Shown: positions 53,670 to 62,255 of the stretch, one piece after another
Layout: each line of letters starts with the position of its first letter
How positions within the stretch are numbered: the first letter of the stretch is position 1
Notes under the pieces: model-generated
Seen by the model: the letters and a program-made list of their open reading frames with translations, nothing else
The model's database searches: none
What the model was told of the DNA's origin: nothing
Origin: Nitrosomonas marina
GTDB taxonomy: Bacteria; Pseudomonadota; Gammaproteobacteria; Burkholderiales; Nitrosomonadaceae
Assembly (NCBI RefSeq): GCF_900110145.1
Contig: NZ_FOCP01000001.1
Coordinates: 186,001 to 250,000, forward strand
Reading direction: 5' to 3'
DNA: 64,000 nt
Position numbers and translations under genes: made by a program

Positions 53670-54716
53670 CTAGGTTGTCCTGTACAGACTGATCAGTAGT
53701 GGGTTACTGCGAATCTCGACAGTCGGTTGTCCTTCGATCACGACTATACTGCGGGTTGCATACAGCAAACCCTGAGCGGCATTCTCATCGACAGGAATAC
53801 TCACAGGCAACGGAAGCGGCAGCGTTTCCGGAAAGAGACCCGGAACCGGTGCCGGAATCTGCACGGGATCGATAGTATCGTTAAACGGGGTAACCACATG
53901 CGGCGCGCCTACCTGGCGCCAACCACTGGAATCCCATACTTCCCAGACCAAACTGACATTCTCGCCGCTATCGCCGGCTATCCATAAGTCCGGCGAGAAG
54001 CCGGCAAACTCTGGGCTGTCTATTTCAAAACTGAGCGTCTGCACACACGTATTCTGGTAAATCCAGCAAATTTGTGGCACCCATTGCGGATTGGCTATAT
54101 CAACACGCCGTAACGGCACTCGCGGCCCGGATACATTGCCGGAAAATCCGATGTAGCGCTGCGCCCGGTCACCAAACACCTGGTGTCCCAAGCTACCCAC
54201 CAGCGGCGGCTCGGTTCTGAGCTGCGATGGTATAACCGGCGCGAGCGCCAGTTCATAAAGCACCGACGGCCTGTACACTGTATCGCTTTGCGTTGACCAG
54301 ATCTGATTGATTTGCTCATCCGTTACCGGGGTAAAAACCACCTGTAATCGTACGCTAACCGTGCCGATGTTGACTGCGGCCAATACGGGGCGCTCATGAA
54401 AAATACGCATGACCTCTCCAAGCATGCGCAAATCATTTTCACCTGCAGGAATATCGTCCTCGTCAATGCCGAATGTCGTAATCAGGCAATACATGCGCAT
54501 ACGCCAGAATTCATCAGGTCGAACCGACGATTGAATTCCCGCGGGCTCAAAGCGGTAAAAAAATAGATTGATACGGTGCTGATCATCGTCCTCCGCGACT
54601 TCTGCAGGCGCCGCGATACTGACAGTAATATTGTTGGTCGCCGCATTGACGCCATTGCGAACAAAATCGCCAATCGAGGCACAGATAATGGACAATGACG
54701 ATTCCGGCAGCGGCAT
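53670..54716 (-). CDS. DUF4255 (Pvc16/Afp16-type) tail terminator
   Basis: 348 residues. The first 200 match the DUF4255/Pvc16_N family (ASIGDFVRNGVNAATNNITV; RINLFFYRFEPAGIQSSVRP; LRMLGEVMRIFHERPVL; VRLQVVFTPVTDEQINQIW), which caps the tail end of eCIS. The C-terminal 150 form a beta-rich extension (VSLVWEVWDSSGWRQVGAPH). ATG 54716, 4 bases after the preceding stop. It identifies the cluster as eCIS rather than type VI secretion. Confidence 0.92.
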   Translation of the reverse strand: MPLPESSLSIICASIGDFVRNGVNAATNNITVSIAAPAEVAEDDDQHRINLFFYRFEPAGIQSSVRPDEFWRMRMYCLITTFGIDEDDIPAGENDLRMLGEVMRIFHERPVLAAVNIGTVSVRLQVVFTPVTDEQINQIWSTQSDTVYRPSVLYELALAPVIPSQLRTEPPLVGSLGHQVFGDRAQRYIGFSGNVSGPRVPLRRVDIANPQWVPQICWIYQNTCVQTLSFEIDSPEFAGFSPDLWIAGDSGENVSLVWEVWDSSGWRQVGAPHVVTPFNDTIDPVQIPAPVPGLFPETLPLPLPVSIPVDENAAQGLLYATRSIVVIEGQPTVEIRSNPLLISLYRTT

Positions 54717-54719
54717 AAT

Positions 54720-55748
54720 TCACAGGCTCCGTAAAAAACGACGGCTGGTCTGGTCGTCATGCCGTACAACACTTGAAGTATCGCGTGATTGTTTTGGTCC
54801 TTCTACAATGACATTGACCACACCGATATTTACTTGTGGGTTTTGCGCAGTGCGATTTTCCCTGGCCAGCCTGAGATCATTTGTTTCGGCACGCGTTTTT
54901 TGCCTGGCGGCAGACAGTTTAGTCACCTCACCATTCTGCTGCAACTCGGACACACCCAAGTCTTTTTTCACATGAACAGGCCGGGGCCGTTGTGCCTCGT
55001 TACCGTTGCGCTGCGCAGCGCGCGATTTCACGCCAGAGAAATTGTCACTGCTATATGCAGCCGTAACCATTTCATCTGACTTAACTTCATTTAATGAGGC
55101 CGACCGGTTTGTATTAGTTTTATCATTTGTTACATGCTGGGTCGTTCGCTGTCCAGTGTATTCAAAATCGACCGGAACATTCATTCGGGTTTTCAACAAA
55201 TACGGCGAGGTGTTTTTTTCCGCACCGTTTCCCTGCTTGTTCACACCGCTTTCTTCTGCACGATCCAGTCGTGATATCTCAGTATGCAGCTGCTCGAATT
55301 CTCCGTTTGCTTTCTGCTGGTTGGTCTGCTGTCGCGACTCTTTCGGGCCGTGAAACTGACACTCGCTATCATCTGGTGTACCGATATTAGTCAGCGATTC
55401 CGCTGTTGAATCAACCCGGTCCCGGTACACAACTACAGGCTGCTTATCAGACAAGTCATGCAACCCTGCCGCATCAGCGAATGACTGTGCTTCGTGATAT
55501 TCATCTGGAAAATGACCGATGTAATTATCACCCGTAATACCCGTATTTTCTGTCATACCGGCGCTGATATTTTGGCTATCGATCTTCGTTGCAGTAGCAA
55601 TATCGGTCGTAAAGGGCGCTGCCTTGGTCTCATGAACCATTGCCAATTCGACATTTTGCATTGGCTGCGTATTGCGCTCCGGGATTTGCGCAATTGAAGA
55701 CATGCCATGGCGACCGTCGTGAATAATACTTCTGAAAAAATTACCCAT
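54720..55748 (-). CDS. Disordered protein with C-terminal VNIGVVNV-type motif
   Basis: 342 residues from ATG 55748 (GGAGG five bases upstream; an upstream start at 55760 is less good). Most of it is polar, Asn/Gln/Thr/Lys-rich and low in hydrophobics (KESRQQTNQQKANGEFEQLH; NDKTNTNRSASLNEVKSDE), so probably unfolded. Near the end NPQVNIGVVNVIVEGPK resembles the VNVTIGRIEV-like strand that ends many tail-cluster proteins near DUF4255. It may be an adaptor or ruler-like component; not a normal coiled-coil tape measure. Confidence 0.65.
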   Translation of the reverse strand: MGNFFRSIIHDGRHGMSSIAQIPERNTQPMQNVELAMVHETKAAPFTTDIATATKIDSQNISAGMTENTGITGDNYIGHFPDEYHEAQSFADAAGLHDLSDKQPVVVYRDRVDSTAESLTNIGTPDDSECQFHGPKESRQQTNQQKANGEFEQLHTEISRLDRAEESGVNKQGNGAEKNTSPYLLKTRMNVPVDFEYTGQRTTQHVTNDKTNTNRSASLNEVKSDEMVTAAYSSDNFSGVKSRAAQRNGNEAQRPRPVHVKKDLGVSELQQNGEVTKLSAARQKTRAETNDLRLARENRTAQNPQVNIGVVNVIVEGPKQSRDTSSVVRHDDQTSRRFLRSL

Positions 55749-56598
55749 GCAGTCCTCCATGAACCAGCTTCTGACGGTCGATCATGCCGCGGCTGCAGTC
55801 GATTAATTGTAAATAATGCTGGCGTCTTGTACTTGGCAGAGCCAGAATATCCTGTTCGCTCCAGTGATAATACAGTGCGATGGTATGGACCTCGTTGAGC
55901 AGGTCATCGGCAGAGCGATCGAAACAACTATAGGGAGTAACCGGCAGTCGGTTCTCAGCCTGGCAATTCGGACAGTTGGCTGACAGTTCTGTTGCAATTT
56001 CAGGTGACATGGATTCAGCTGCGATTTCAATTTGCTCGATATCTTCCGTTGTCAACTGTTCAGGCTGCAATTGCTGCCGGCGGCCCTTCCTCCTGACCAA
56101 ACGTGTAATCAATCGCCACATGGCCTGTTGCTGATTCGCGATATTAACGACTGCCAGCTGGTCGTTCCCCGTCGGTACGGAAACTGTCACCTTGCCCAGA
56201 CTGATTTCGATAACTTTGTTCGGATAGTGTTCTCCCGCCGGTTTTACCGGCAACTCGGAATGTCTGAAGGATACATCGAATTTTTCTGCGCATTGACCAC
56301 AAACCGCAGTCAACCAGACAACACCATCGTCAATGTATACAGCCAGTTGACGCATCAGAAACTGACGATCACCAACGCTCAGCGCATTCACCGTCTCCCT
56401 GTTCACTGACTGACCTCCGATACTCGCAAGATTTTGACATAACACATGCGTTACCCGTTGCGCATGACAAAACACATCATCCTGAGCCGGAATCGACTGC
56501 TCGCACAGCATGAGTTCGCATTCACCCGTCAATTCACGGAATTTAAAATCTCGTCTGCGCTCGCCGTTTACTATCAACCCGCCCGGTAGCTCAATCAT
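55741..56598 (-). CDS. Zinc-ribbon eCIS assembly protein (gp26/gp51-like hub chaperone?)
   Basis: 285 residues. Two Cys pairs, CGQC (about 100) and CPNC (about 209), suggest a zinc ribbon. The C-terminal LLNEVHTIALYYHWSEQDIL and LPSTRRQHYLQLID are typical of T4-family hub-assembly proteins of contractile systems, where they occur without entering the particle. The start MIELPGGLIVNGERRRDFKF also fits. It overlaps the next gene's start by 8 bases. Role as an assembly chaperone is inferred from family and position after the tube gene. Confidence 0.75.
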   Translation of the reverse strand: MIELPGGLIVNGERRRDFKFRELTGECELMLCEQSIPAQDDVFCHAQRVTHVLCQNLASIGGQSVNRETVNALSVGDRQFLMRQLAVYIDDGVVWLTAVCGQCAEKFDVSFRHSELPVKPAGEHYPNKVIEISLGKVTVSVPTGNDQLAVVNIANQQQAMWRLITRLVRRKGRRQQLQPEQLTTEDIEQIEIAAESMSPEIATELSANCPNCQAENRLPVTPYSCFDRSADDLLNEVHTIALYYHWSEQDILALPSTRRQHYLQLIDCSRGMIDRQKLVHGGLHG

Positions 56599-56618
56599 GT
56601 TCTATCCTGAAATCGAAA

Positions 56619-57128
56619 CTAGGTTTCAGTTGGTTCTGTCACACTGGTATCACGCTCCCAGCCGTTATGCTGAAGCGTCAGCATCTGGATACCCACCGAA
56701 TTCATCGTACCCGCATCGAATTCAGGCAGTGCCTGAAACTCCGACACCCAGGCACCGTAAACCCGGTACGACATTGCCAGCGCGCCTTGAAGATTCAGAA
56801 CATTTAATACAATGTCCTTACGATAATTCACCAGGGACATTGCCGCGTTACCCTGAATATTGTTCACCAGATTCGCCCAGTTTTCGAAAACCGGATCGTG
56901 TGTCAATCCCTGTTCAAGAGTAATCGGCTCATAACTGGTACCGCCCGGCATCACGCGCTCGTGAGCCGAATCACCGGCAGAACGCCACTTTACCGCTTCA
57001 GTCGACTTCTTCAACACACTCATTTTTCTAAGACCGGCAACTGGCGCACCGTCTATAATCACCTGAAACATAAATGTACGATAGGGATCGTAGCGATGCG
57101 CGTTAGCCGGGAACATTGGTGCAGCCAT
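56619..57128 (-). CDS. Inner tube protein (gp19/Afp1-like)
   Basis: 169 residues of the phage T4 gp19-like tube family: FMFQVIIDGAPVAGLRKMSV, SAHERVMPGGTSYEPITLEQ, GLTHDPVFENWANLVNN and SYRVYGAWVSEFQALPEFDA. It polymerises into the inner tube through which cargo passes. Only one tube gene is present, whereas Afp has several. A strong AGGAGG precedes ATG 57128. 107 bases separate it from the sheath gene. Confidence 0.95.
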   Translation of the reverse strand: MAAPMFPANAHRYDPYRTFMFQVIIDGAPVAGLRKMSVLKKSTEAVKWRSAGDSAHERVMPGGTSYEPITLEQGLTHDPVFENWANLVNNIQGNAAMSLVNYRKDIVLNVLNLQGALAMSYRVYGAWVSEFQALPEFDAGTMNSVGIQMLTLQHNGWERDTSVTEPTET

Positions 57129-57235
57129 AAAAACCTCCTTTTAACAATATCCGGTTCTCGATATCCTGCTGATAGAACTGCGGCCTTATTAATAAGAAAA
57201 GACGCAAATCGATAATATTCAACAATTAGCATTCA

Positions 57236-58789
57236 TTACTGTTCGCCAACCTTCTGCTGAATTCGAACAATCACAAACTCCGCAGGCTTTAGCGGCGCAA
57301 AACCAACGATCACTATCACCTGACCCCGATCGATATCACCTTGTGTCATGGTGTCGCCCAATCCGCAACGGACAAAATAGGCATCCTTGGCTGTAGCGCC
57401 TTGAAATGCACCGGCACGGAACAATCCATCCATAAAAGAACCGATATTTGCGCGCAACGCTCCCCACAGCGGATGATCATTCGGTTCGAACACCGCCCAT
57501 TGGATGCCGTTGTAAATGCTTTGTTCGATATAAATAGCCGTCCGCCTGACGGGGACATAACGCCACTCCGGATCAGCCCGCGTAGCCAGCGTTCTTGCGC
57601 CCCAGAACACCGGACCGAAACCCGGACGGTTACGGATACAGTTCACACCCGCAGGATTCAGACCATCCTGCTCCAGATCTTCTACATTAAACTGCAATCC
57701 GCTGACATTGATTCGTGTCTCGACGCCTGCCGGTGCTTTCCAAACACCGCGTTTACCGTCGATTTTTGCCCACATTGCAGCGGCAATAGCCGAAGGTGGA
57801 ATATTCAATGTCTTGCTGGCGGTCGGATTGGAATCCACGTGATACAGTGGATTGCTCACTGCCACCCAGGGATAGTACAGCACCGAGTAAGTCGATGTCG
57901 GCAGGCTCAACGACGATACATCATTGCCTGTTTCAAGCTCCGTATCGACCGGGGGATCGACAATCACTACACGACTCATGGTCGCTTCACAATGTGTAAT
58001 CGTATTGGTAATAAAATCGTTAGTACTGCCATCGTCGGGCCACTGTTGGCCTGGCAGCACCATGATCGACACATCACGAAATTTGCGCAGTACGTCGTTA
58101 TAAAAATTTAAATAATCATCGGCAGTCGGTCCGGTCTCGGAACCACCGGCCAACGTACTGAAACTGGTAAAATTCCCATCTGCATCCTGCGTATTTGCAT
58201 CTGGCAGCGCAGTCACGCCATCCTCGACTGTTATCCGAATCAGGTTGGAACTTGCATTAATGACTTTCTCGACAAAATTATCATCAGTTGGGTTCATACT
58301 CATTCCGAGAAAAACCTCAGACGGAACAGGCACAAAATCACCGGCGACCTCGGTTCCGACATGAAGATCAAAACTGGCACCATCAACGGCGATGGCAACA
58401 CGCAGCGCATCTCCCCAGTCACCTTCGCTGGAGGCTGTAACTGTCATGACATCCACGGGCGTAGTATCCTGCAAGACTACCGAGGCAACCACAGGCGCGG
58501 GATTACTGTCAAGAACACGGCAAATATATGCCGCTTTGCCACCATTCTGATAAAACGCACGAACAGCCAGCGCCATATGGTCATTTTCATTCTCCACGCC
58601 GGAAGACTGAGCATAATCACCAAACTGGGAAATATACGCTTCCCATGTACCAATCAGTGTAGGTGTATTCGCCGGGCCTCTGAAAGGCGAACCGACAAAT
58701 GCCGCAGTTGACGTAGATACACCCTCTATCGCTCTGGAACCACTGGGTATTTCTTCAATGTAAACACCCGGATGTAAATAACTAGGCAT
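57236..58789 (-). CDS. Contractile tail sheath protein
   Basis: 517 residues from ATG 58789 (GGGAG six bases upstream; the 14-codon upstream extension lacks family character). Hallmarks: LHPGVYIEEIPSGSRAIEGV, STSTAAFVGSPFRGP, MVLPGQQWP region, VWKAPAGVETRINVSGLQF, WGARTLATRADPEWRYVPVR and the C-terminal FAPLKPAEFVIVRIQQKVG used to link sheath subunits. A single sheath gene; Afp has three. First gene of the operon, 120 bases downstream of a sigma-54-type promoter. Confidence 0.96.
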   Translation of the reverse strand: MPSYLHPGVYIEEIPSGSRAIEGVSTSTAAFVGSPFRGPANTPTLIGTWEAYISQFGDYAQSSGVENENDHMALAVRAFYQNGGKAAYICRVLDSNPAPVVASVVLQDTTPVDVMTVTASSEGDWGDALRVAIAVDGASFDLHVGTEVAGDFVPVPSEVFLGMSMNPTDDNFVEKVINASSNLIRITVEDGVTALPDANTQDADGNFTSFSTLAGGSETGPTADDYLNFYNDVLRKFRDVSIMVLPGQQWPDDGSTNDFITNTITHCEATMSRVVIVDPPVDTELETGNDVSSLSLPTSTYSVLYYPWVAVSNPLYHVDSNPTASKTLNIPPSAIAAAMWAKIDGKRGVWKAPAGVETRINVSGLQFNVEDLEQDGLNPAGVNCIRNRPGFGPVFWGARTLATRADPEWRYVPVRRTAIYIEQSIYNGIQWAVFEPNDHPLWGALRANIGSFMDGLFRAGAFQGATAKDAYFVRCGLGDTMTQGDIDRGQVIVIVGFAPLKPAEFVIVRIQQKVGEQ

Positions 58790-58907
58790 TAGCTTCTCCC
58801 AAAGAAAATGAAATGATTGTGCTTTTAACATCGGAAGCGTATCGGTTCACGGTCAAAGGCAATGCCATGCGTACACCCAATAAAAACCAATACTGCTTAT
58901 TGAACAC

Positions 58908-58924
58908 ATGCAAAAAACATGCCG
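58908..58924 (-). promoter_or_regulatory. Sigma-54 -24/-12 promoter of the eCIS operon
   Basis: Reading leftwards the minus strand gives CGGCATGTTTTTTGCAT: GG (58923-58922), ten bases, GC (58911-58910), the exact spacing of sigma-54 promoters; consensus is TGGCACGNNNNTTGCA, with mismatches at the first T and one base of the -24 box. Transcription would start near 58898, about 110 bases before the sheath ATG. Confidence 0.75.
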
Positions 58925-59007
58925 GAATTACCCCATATTAAGTCACTGTTTTATATGTACAAGAAAAATACAATCCGCAACAATACGGGGCGTTTCTTAC
59001 CCGGTTG

Positions 59008-59021
59008 TTGCTCAAGAGCAA
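59008..59021. promoter_or_regulatory. Palindrome, candidate activator site 1
   Basis: TTGCTCAAGAGCAA, a perfect 14-bp palindrome about 110 bases upstream of the predicted start, where enhancer-binding proteins usually bind. Confidence 0.5.
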
Positions 59022-59073
59022 ACTGGTAATCAGGAAATTTCTATTTTGATAGACGTTTTATAATCAATATCAA

Positions 59074-59147
59074 CCGGGTAATAATTGACCCGGCAATGAT
59101 CTTGATGTGTCTGGACACATGACACGGTAACGTTGTGTTACCGTGTC
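59074..59147. promoter_or_regulatory. Cluster of three further dyads upstream of the eCIS promoter
   Basis: CCGGGT/ACCCGG (59074-59093), ATGTGTCTGGACACAT (59105-59120, perfect) and GACACGGTAAC/GTTACCGTGTC (59121-59147, perfect 11-bp stem with loop GTTGT). The last could instead end transcription of the TauE/SafE gene, but no T-run follows. The stretch 58790-59228 holds no gene. Confidence 0.5.
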
Positions 59148-59228
59148 ACTTGTATTTGGAATATTTTCAGGAAAGAAATGTGTGAAAGAAAAAACAACGC
59201 AAAAATATACGATTACACGCAGCTTCTG

Positions 59229-60050
59229 CTAAATAAATAATTGAAACACCATTCCCATTGCAATGATGATCGCCATCCAGGCAAACCCCTGTTGCAACCT
59301 TGATGCAGAAAAAAATGTCGAGAGCTTAAAACCCAGCATCATGCCGGCCAGTGCACCAACGCCAAACGGGATTCCCACAGACCAGTTCATCGAACCCAGC
59401 ATGACTGCAGACCCGGCGCCGACCACTGAAACCAGCGCAATAACCGCAAGCGACGTAGCCAGAATTGATTGCATATGGAGATAGGTCGCCTTTTTGAGCG
59501 CCGGCACAATGACAAAGCCGCCACCTACTCCAAGCAGACCGGACAGAAAGCCAGCCAGCGTGCCTGAATAACACAGCACGCGAGCGCAAGGCCAGGTCCA
59601 TATCAAACGGCCATCCCTGTTTTCAGACTGACAGGGGATATCCGGTGATGGATGATACGCCGCTCCGGCTTGAACTTCAGGATCAAGCTGCCGATTAAGT
59701 CGCAGCATTTTGATCGCCACATAGAAGAGCATCAAGGCAAACAATAAAACCAAAGGCTCATGCGGCAATTGTTGTGAGAACCAGAGCCCTGCCGGCGCCG
59801 CCAGCGCGCCTGTCAGAGCGATTAACCCGGCGGCACGGTAGCGCAGCTTTTTCTGTTTCAGCCCAATCAATGCGCCCACAGTTGCCGATATACAGACAGC
59901 CAGCAACGCAACGGGAACAGCTTCGGACATGTCCATGTGTAGCCCGAAAACCAGAAGCGGCACCGCCAGAATCGCTCCACCTGCACCTGTCAGCCCAAGC
60001 ACGATGCCGGTAAATGCTCCCAGCAGACAACTGACCAAAAATGTTTCCAT
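59229..60050 (-). CDS. TauE/SafE-family sulfite exporter
   Basis: 273 residues with about eight membrane spans. The family's two repeats open with LLGAFTGIVLGLTGAGGAIL and, in the second half, LAGFLSGLLGVGGGFVIVPA, the conserved GxxxGxxGxGGGxxxVP pattern. TauE/SafE proteins export sulfite or sulfoacetate-type anions. It starts 6 bases after the SQR fusion gene, and with it would remove the sulfite produced by persulfide oxidation; that link is inferred from context. Confidence 0.92.
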   Translation of the reverse strand: METFLVSCLLGAFTGIVLGLTGAGGAILAVPLLVFGLHMDMSEAVPVALLAVCISATVGALIGLKQKKLRYRAAGLIALTGALAAPAGLWFSQQLPHEPLVLLFALMLFYVAIKMLRLNRQLDPEVQAGAAYHPSPDIPCQSENRDGRLIWTWPCARVLCYSGTLAGFLSGLLGVGGGFVIVPALKKATYLHMQSILATSLAVIALVSVVGAGSAVMLGSMNWSVGIPFGVGALAGMMLGFKLSTFFSASRLQQGFAWMAIIIAMGMVFQLFI

Positions 60051-60056
60051 GCCTGC

Positions 60057-61664
60057 TTAGTGCTTTTTACGTGGACTTGCAAGCCACTCGTGACCCTTCA
60101 ACATACCATGCCAGTAAAGCCATGGAAACACGGTAGTTTTAAAAAACCAATACAGTTTTCTTGGCACTGCCGGCTTTAAAGGAAAGGTAGGCATCAATTT
60201 ACCGCCAAATCCGAATTCTGCCAGCACAACTTTGCCTTTTTCAACAGTCAGTGGACACGCGCCATATCCATCGTAAACCATTGGCAATTCCTCGTCTTCC
60301 TTGCTTGCCAGCAGATTCTCAGCGACCACAACAATCTGCTTTCTGATTGCTGCGACAGTTTTCGCATTCGGTGATGCACAGGCATCACCCAGCGCAAAGA
60401 CATTGTCATAGTCAGGATGCTGTAACGTTTTTTCATTCACTTTACAAAACCCTGAAGCATCCGCCAAAGGACTGTCTCGCAAAAAATCCGGAGCCACTTG
60501 CGGTGGTGTTACATGCAGCATGTCAAACTGCTTTTCTACAGTATGTACATTGCCATCCGCGTCTTTACTCTCGAAACAGGCTATTCTATTGCGTCCGTCC
60601 ACACTGATCAGATTCGAATTAAAGCTAAGCTGTGCATGGTATCGTTCGACATATTCCATGAGTGACGGCACAAAATCCGCCACACCAAACAGCACTGCGC
60701 CAGCAGTATGAAACTCTACCTCAATATCACCCAGACATCCGTTAGTTAACCAGTGGTCACAAGATAAATACATTGCTTTCTGAGGTGCGCCAGCACATTT
60801 GATCGGCATCGGCGGTTGTGTAAACAGTGCTTTTCCCTGCTTTAATTGTTGTACCAGCGACCAGGTATAAGGTGCCAGATCATATCGGTAATTAGAAGTC
60901 ACGCCATTTTCTCCCAGCGTCTCCTCGACACCCGCAATTTTTTCCCATGCCAGACGGATTCCGGGACAGACTACTAGCTGGCGATAACCGATCTTGCGCC
61001 CATCTACAAGCTTTACCAGATTACTCGCCGGATCGAAACCCGATGCTTCAGCATGTATCCACTCCGCATGCTCAGGAATTACATCTGCCATTCTGCGCCT
61101 CGTCTGATTAACATCATATGCACCGCCACCCACCAGCGTCCACGCTGGCTGATAATAATGCTTATCATTTGGTTCGATAATTGCAATTCGCAAAGCTGGC
61201 CGCCGTCTCAGCAAGCTGGCTGTAACCCCGATACCAGCAGACCCACCGCCGACAACCACCACATCGAAGACATTTCCCCAGTTACAGGCATCGACAGTGG
61301 ATTGATGTATTCTGGACGCCTCATCATCGGATTTGGACATGGCGTGCAGTGCTGTCGCTCGTTTGCCTGAGCCACAAAACGCTAATACAGGTCCGGGCAA
61401 CTCAGTCAGCAGTCTATGAAATGCTTCACTTCGCTCTGCTGGTATGTTTCCTAATCGAACCGGCAAGTATGCAAACTCCATTCCAAGCACTCTGGCCTGT
61501 TGTTCCAGCTGCTCGCTGGTTGGCTGGTTCTCCCCGCCCTCGAAATCGGGCCGGTTGCAGATTATCGAATTAAATCCGGATTCAGCGATGATAGTCAAAT
61601 CATCCACGCTGATTTGACCGGTGACCGACAATTTTTCGTCCAGTCGTTTAATTTCCAAACCCAT
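60057..61664 (-). CDS. BLH (DUF442) phosphatase-like domain fused to sulfide:quinone oxidoreductase
   Basis: 535 residues from ATG 61664 after AGGAGAAAGG. Residues 1-110 are a DUF442 domain (SVTGQISVDDLTIIAESGFN) with P-loop FCGSGKRA (about 95-102). Residues about 130-535 are an SQR: FAD motif VVVVGGGSAGIGVTASLL, IIEPNDKHYYQPAWTLVGGG, VVCPGIRL, PIKCAGAPQKAMYLSCD, DMLHVTPPQVAPDFLRDSPL, ALGDACASPNAKTVAA, YDGYGACPL. The PIKCAGAPQK and YDGY-x-x-CPL segments are those of the mitochondrial-type (type II) SQR. It oxidises sulfide at the membrane, forming persulfide and reducing quinone. Confidence 0.95.
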   Translation of the reverse strand: MGLEIKRLDEKLSVTGQISVDDLTIIAESGFNSIICNRPDFEGGENQPTSEQLEQQARVLGMEFAYLPVRLGNIPAERSEAFHRLLTELPGPVLAFCGSGKRATALHAMSKSDDEASRIHQSTVDACNWGNVFDVVVVGGGSAGIGVTASLLRRRPALRIAIIEPNDKHYYQPAWTLVGGGAYDVNQTRRRMADVIPEHAEWIHAEASGFDPASNLVKLVDGRKIGYRQLVVCPGIRLAWEKIAGVEETLGENGVTSNYRYDLAPYTWSLVQQLKQGKALFTQPPMPIKCAGAPQKAMYLSCDHWLTNGCLGDIEVEFHTAGAVLFGVADFVPSLMEYVERYHAQLSFNSNLISVDGRNRIACFESKDADGNVHTVEKQFDMLHVTPPQVAPDFLRDSPLADASGFCKVNEKTLQHPDYDNVFALGDACASPNAKTVAAIRKQIVVVAENLLASKEDEELPMVYDGYGACPLTVEKGKVVLAEFGFGGKLMPTFPLKPAVPRKLYWFFKTTVFPWLYWHGMLKGHEWLASPRKKH

Positions 61665-61756
61665 AGCCTTTCTCCTGTAGAAAAGTCATTGCCACACACA
61701 AACTGATATCAAAGACTCGAACCCGGATGCGAATTACAGTTTTAGCGCAGACGAGG

Positions 61757-62122
61757 TTAGCTGGCAGACTGATTGCTGTTTGCATGGTGACCACAATATA
61801 GATCGAACAGCGTCTGCATGATACGTATTGCTTCCTTGCTGGCCAGACTATAATAAATATATTTTCCTTGACGCTGCGTCGTTACCAGCCCTTCTTCGCG
61901 CAATACTGAAAGCTGCTGGGAAAGCGTTGGTTGACGAATGTCCAGCATACCCTCCAGCTCTCCCACATTTCTTGCGCCCTGACTAAGCTGGCAGAGGATC
62001 AGCAAACGGTCTTCATTTGCCAGCACCTTCAGAATCGCGCATGCCTGTGATGCTGATTCGCGCACTTCATCCATCTCGGGAAGCGCCAATTCTTTTTTTG
62101 CTTTAAATGATTCATTATTCAT
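61757..62122 (-). CDS. ArsR-family repressor, BigR/SqrR/YgaV-like
   Basis: 121 residues with the ArsR winged helix (LKVLANEDRLLILCQLSQG; QPTLSQQLSVLREEGLVTTQ; GKYIYYSLASKEAIRIMQTL). Cys near 44 (LILCQL) and near 109 (LYCGHH) sit where BigR and SqrR carry the pair that forms a sulfur link upon persulfide sensing; a third Cys lies near 28. It likely represses the sulfide genes on both sides until sulfide appears. Located between the SQR fusion and the dioxygenase gene. Confidence 0.9.
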   Translation of the reverse strand: MNNESFKAKKELALPEMDEVRESASQACAILKVLANEDRLLILCQLSQGARNVGELEGMLDIRQPTLSQQLSVLREEGLVTTQRQGKYIYYSLASKEAIRIMQTLFDLYCGHHANSNQSAS

Positions 62123-62255
62123 TGATTATCCGCAGTATCGCTTTGTTTTGTTTTCACACCCATCAGGCATTTAATGCATGTTACTGCAAATACCCGACTT
62201 AAACTCACTATCGTGATAACAATAAAGTAGCCTAATAAATATGTTTAAATAAAAT

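Noticed and set aside
57341-58111. Plus-strand frame of 256 codons
   Set aside because: Antisense to the sheath gene; no start signal or family resemblance.
33359-58789. Type VI secretion system or prophage
   Set aside because: No TssJ/L/M membrane complex, ClpV or Hcp-type effector set, and no head, packaging, lysis or integrase genes. DUF4255, the Afp15-like ATPase and DUF4157 indicate eCIS.
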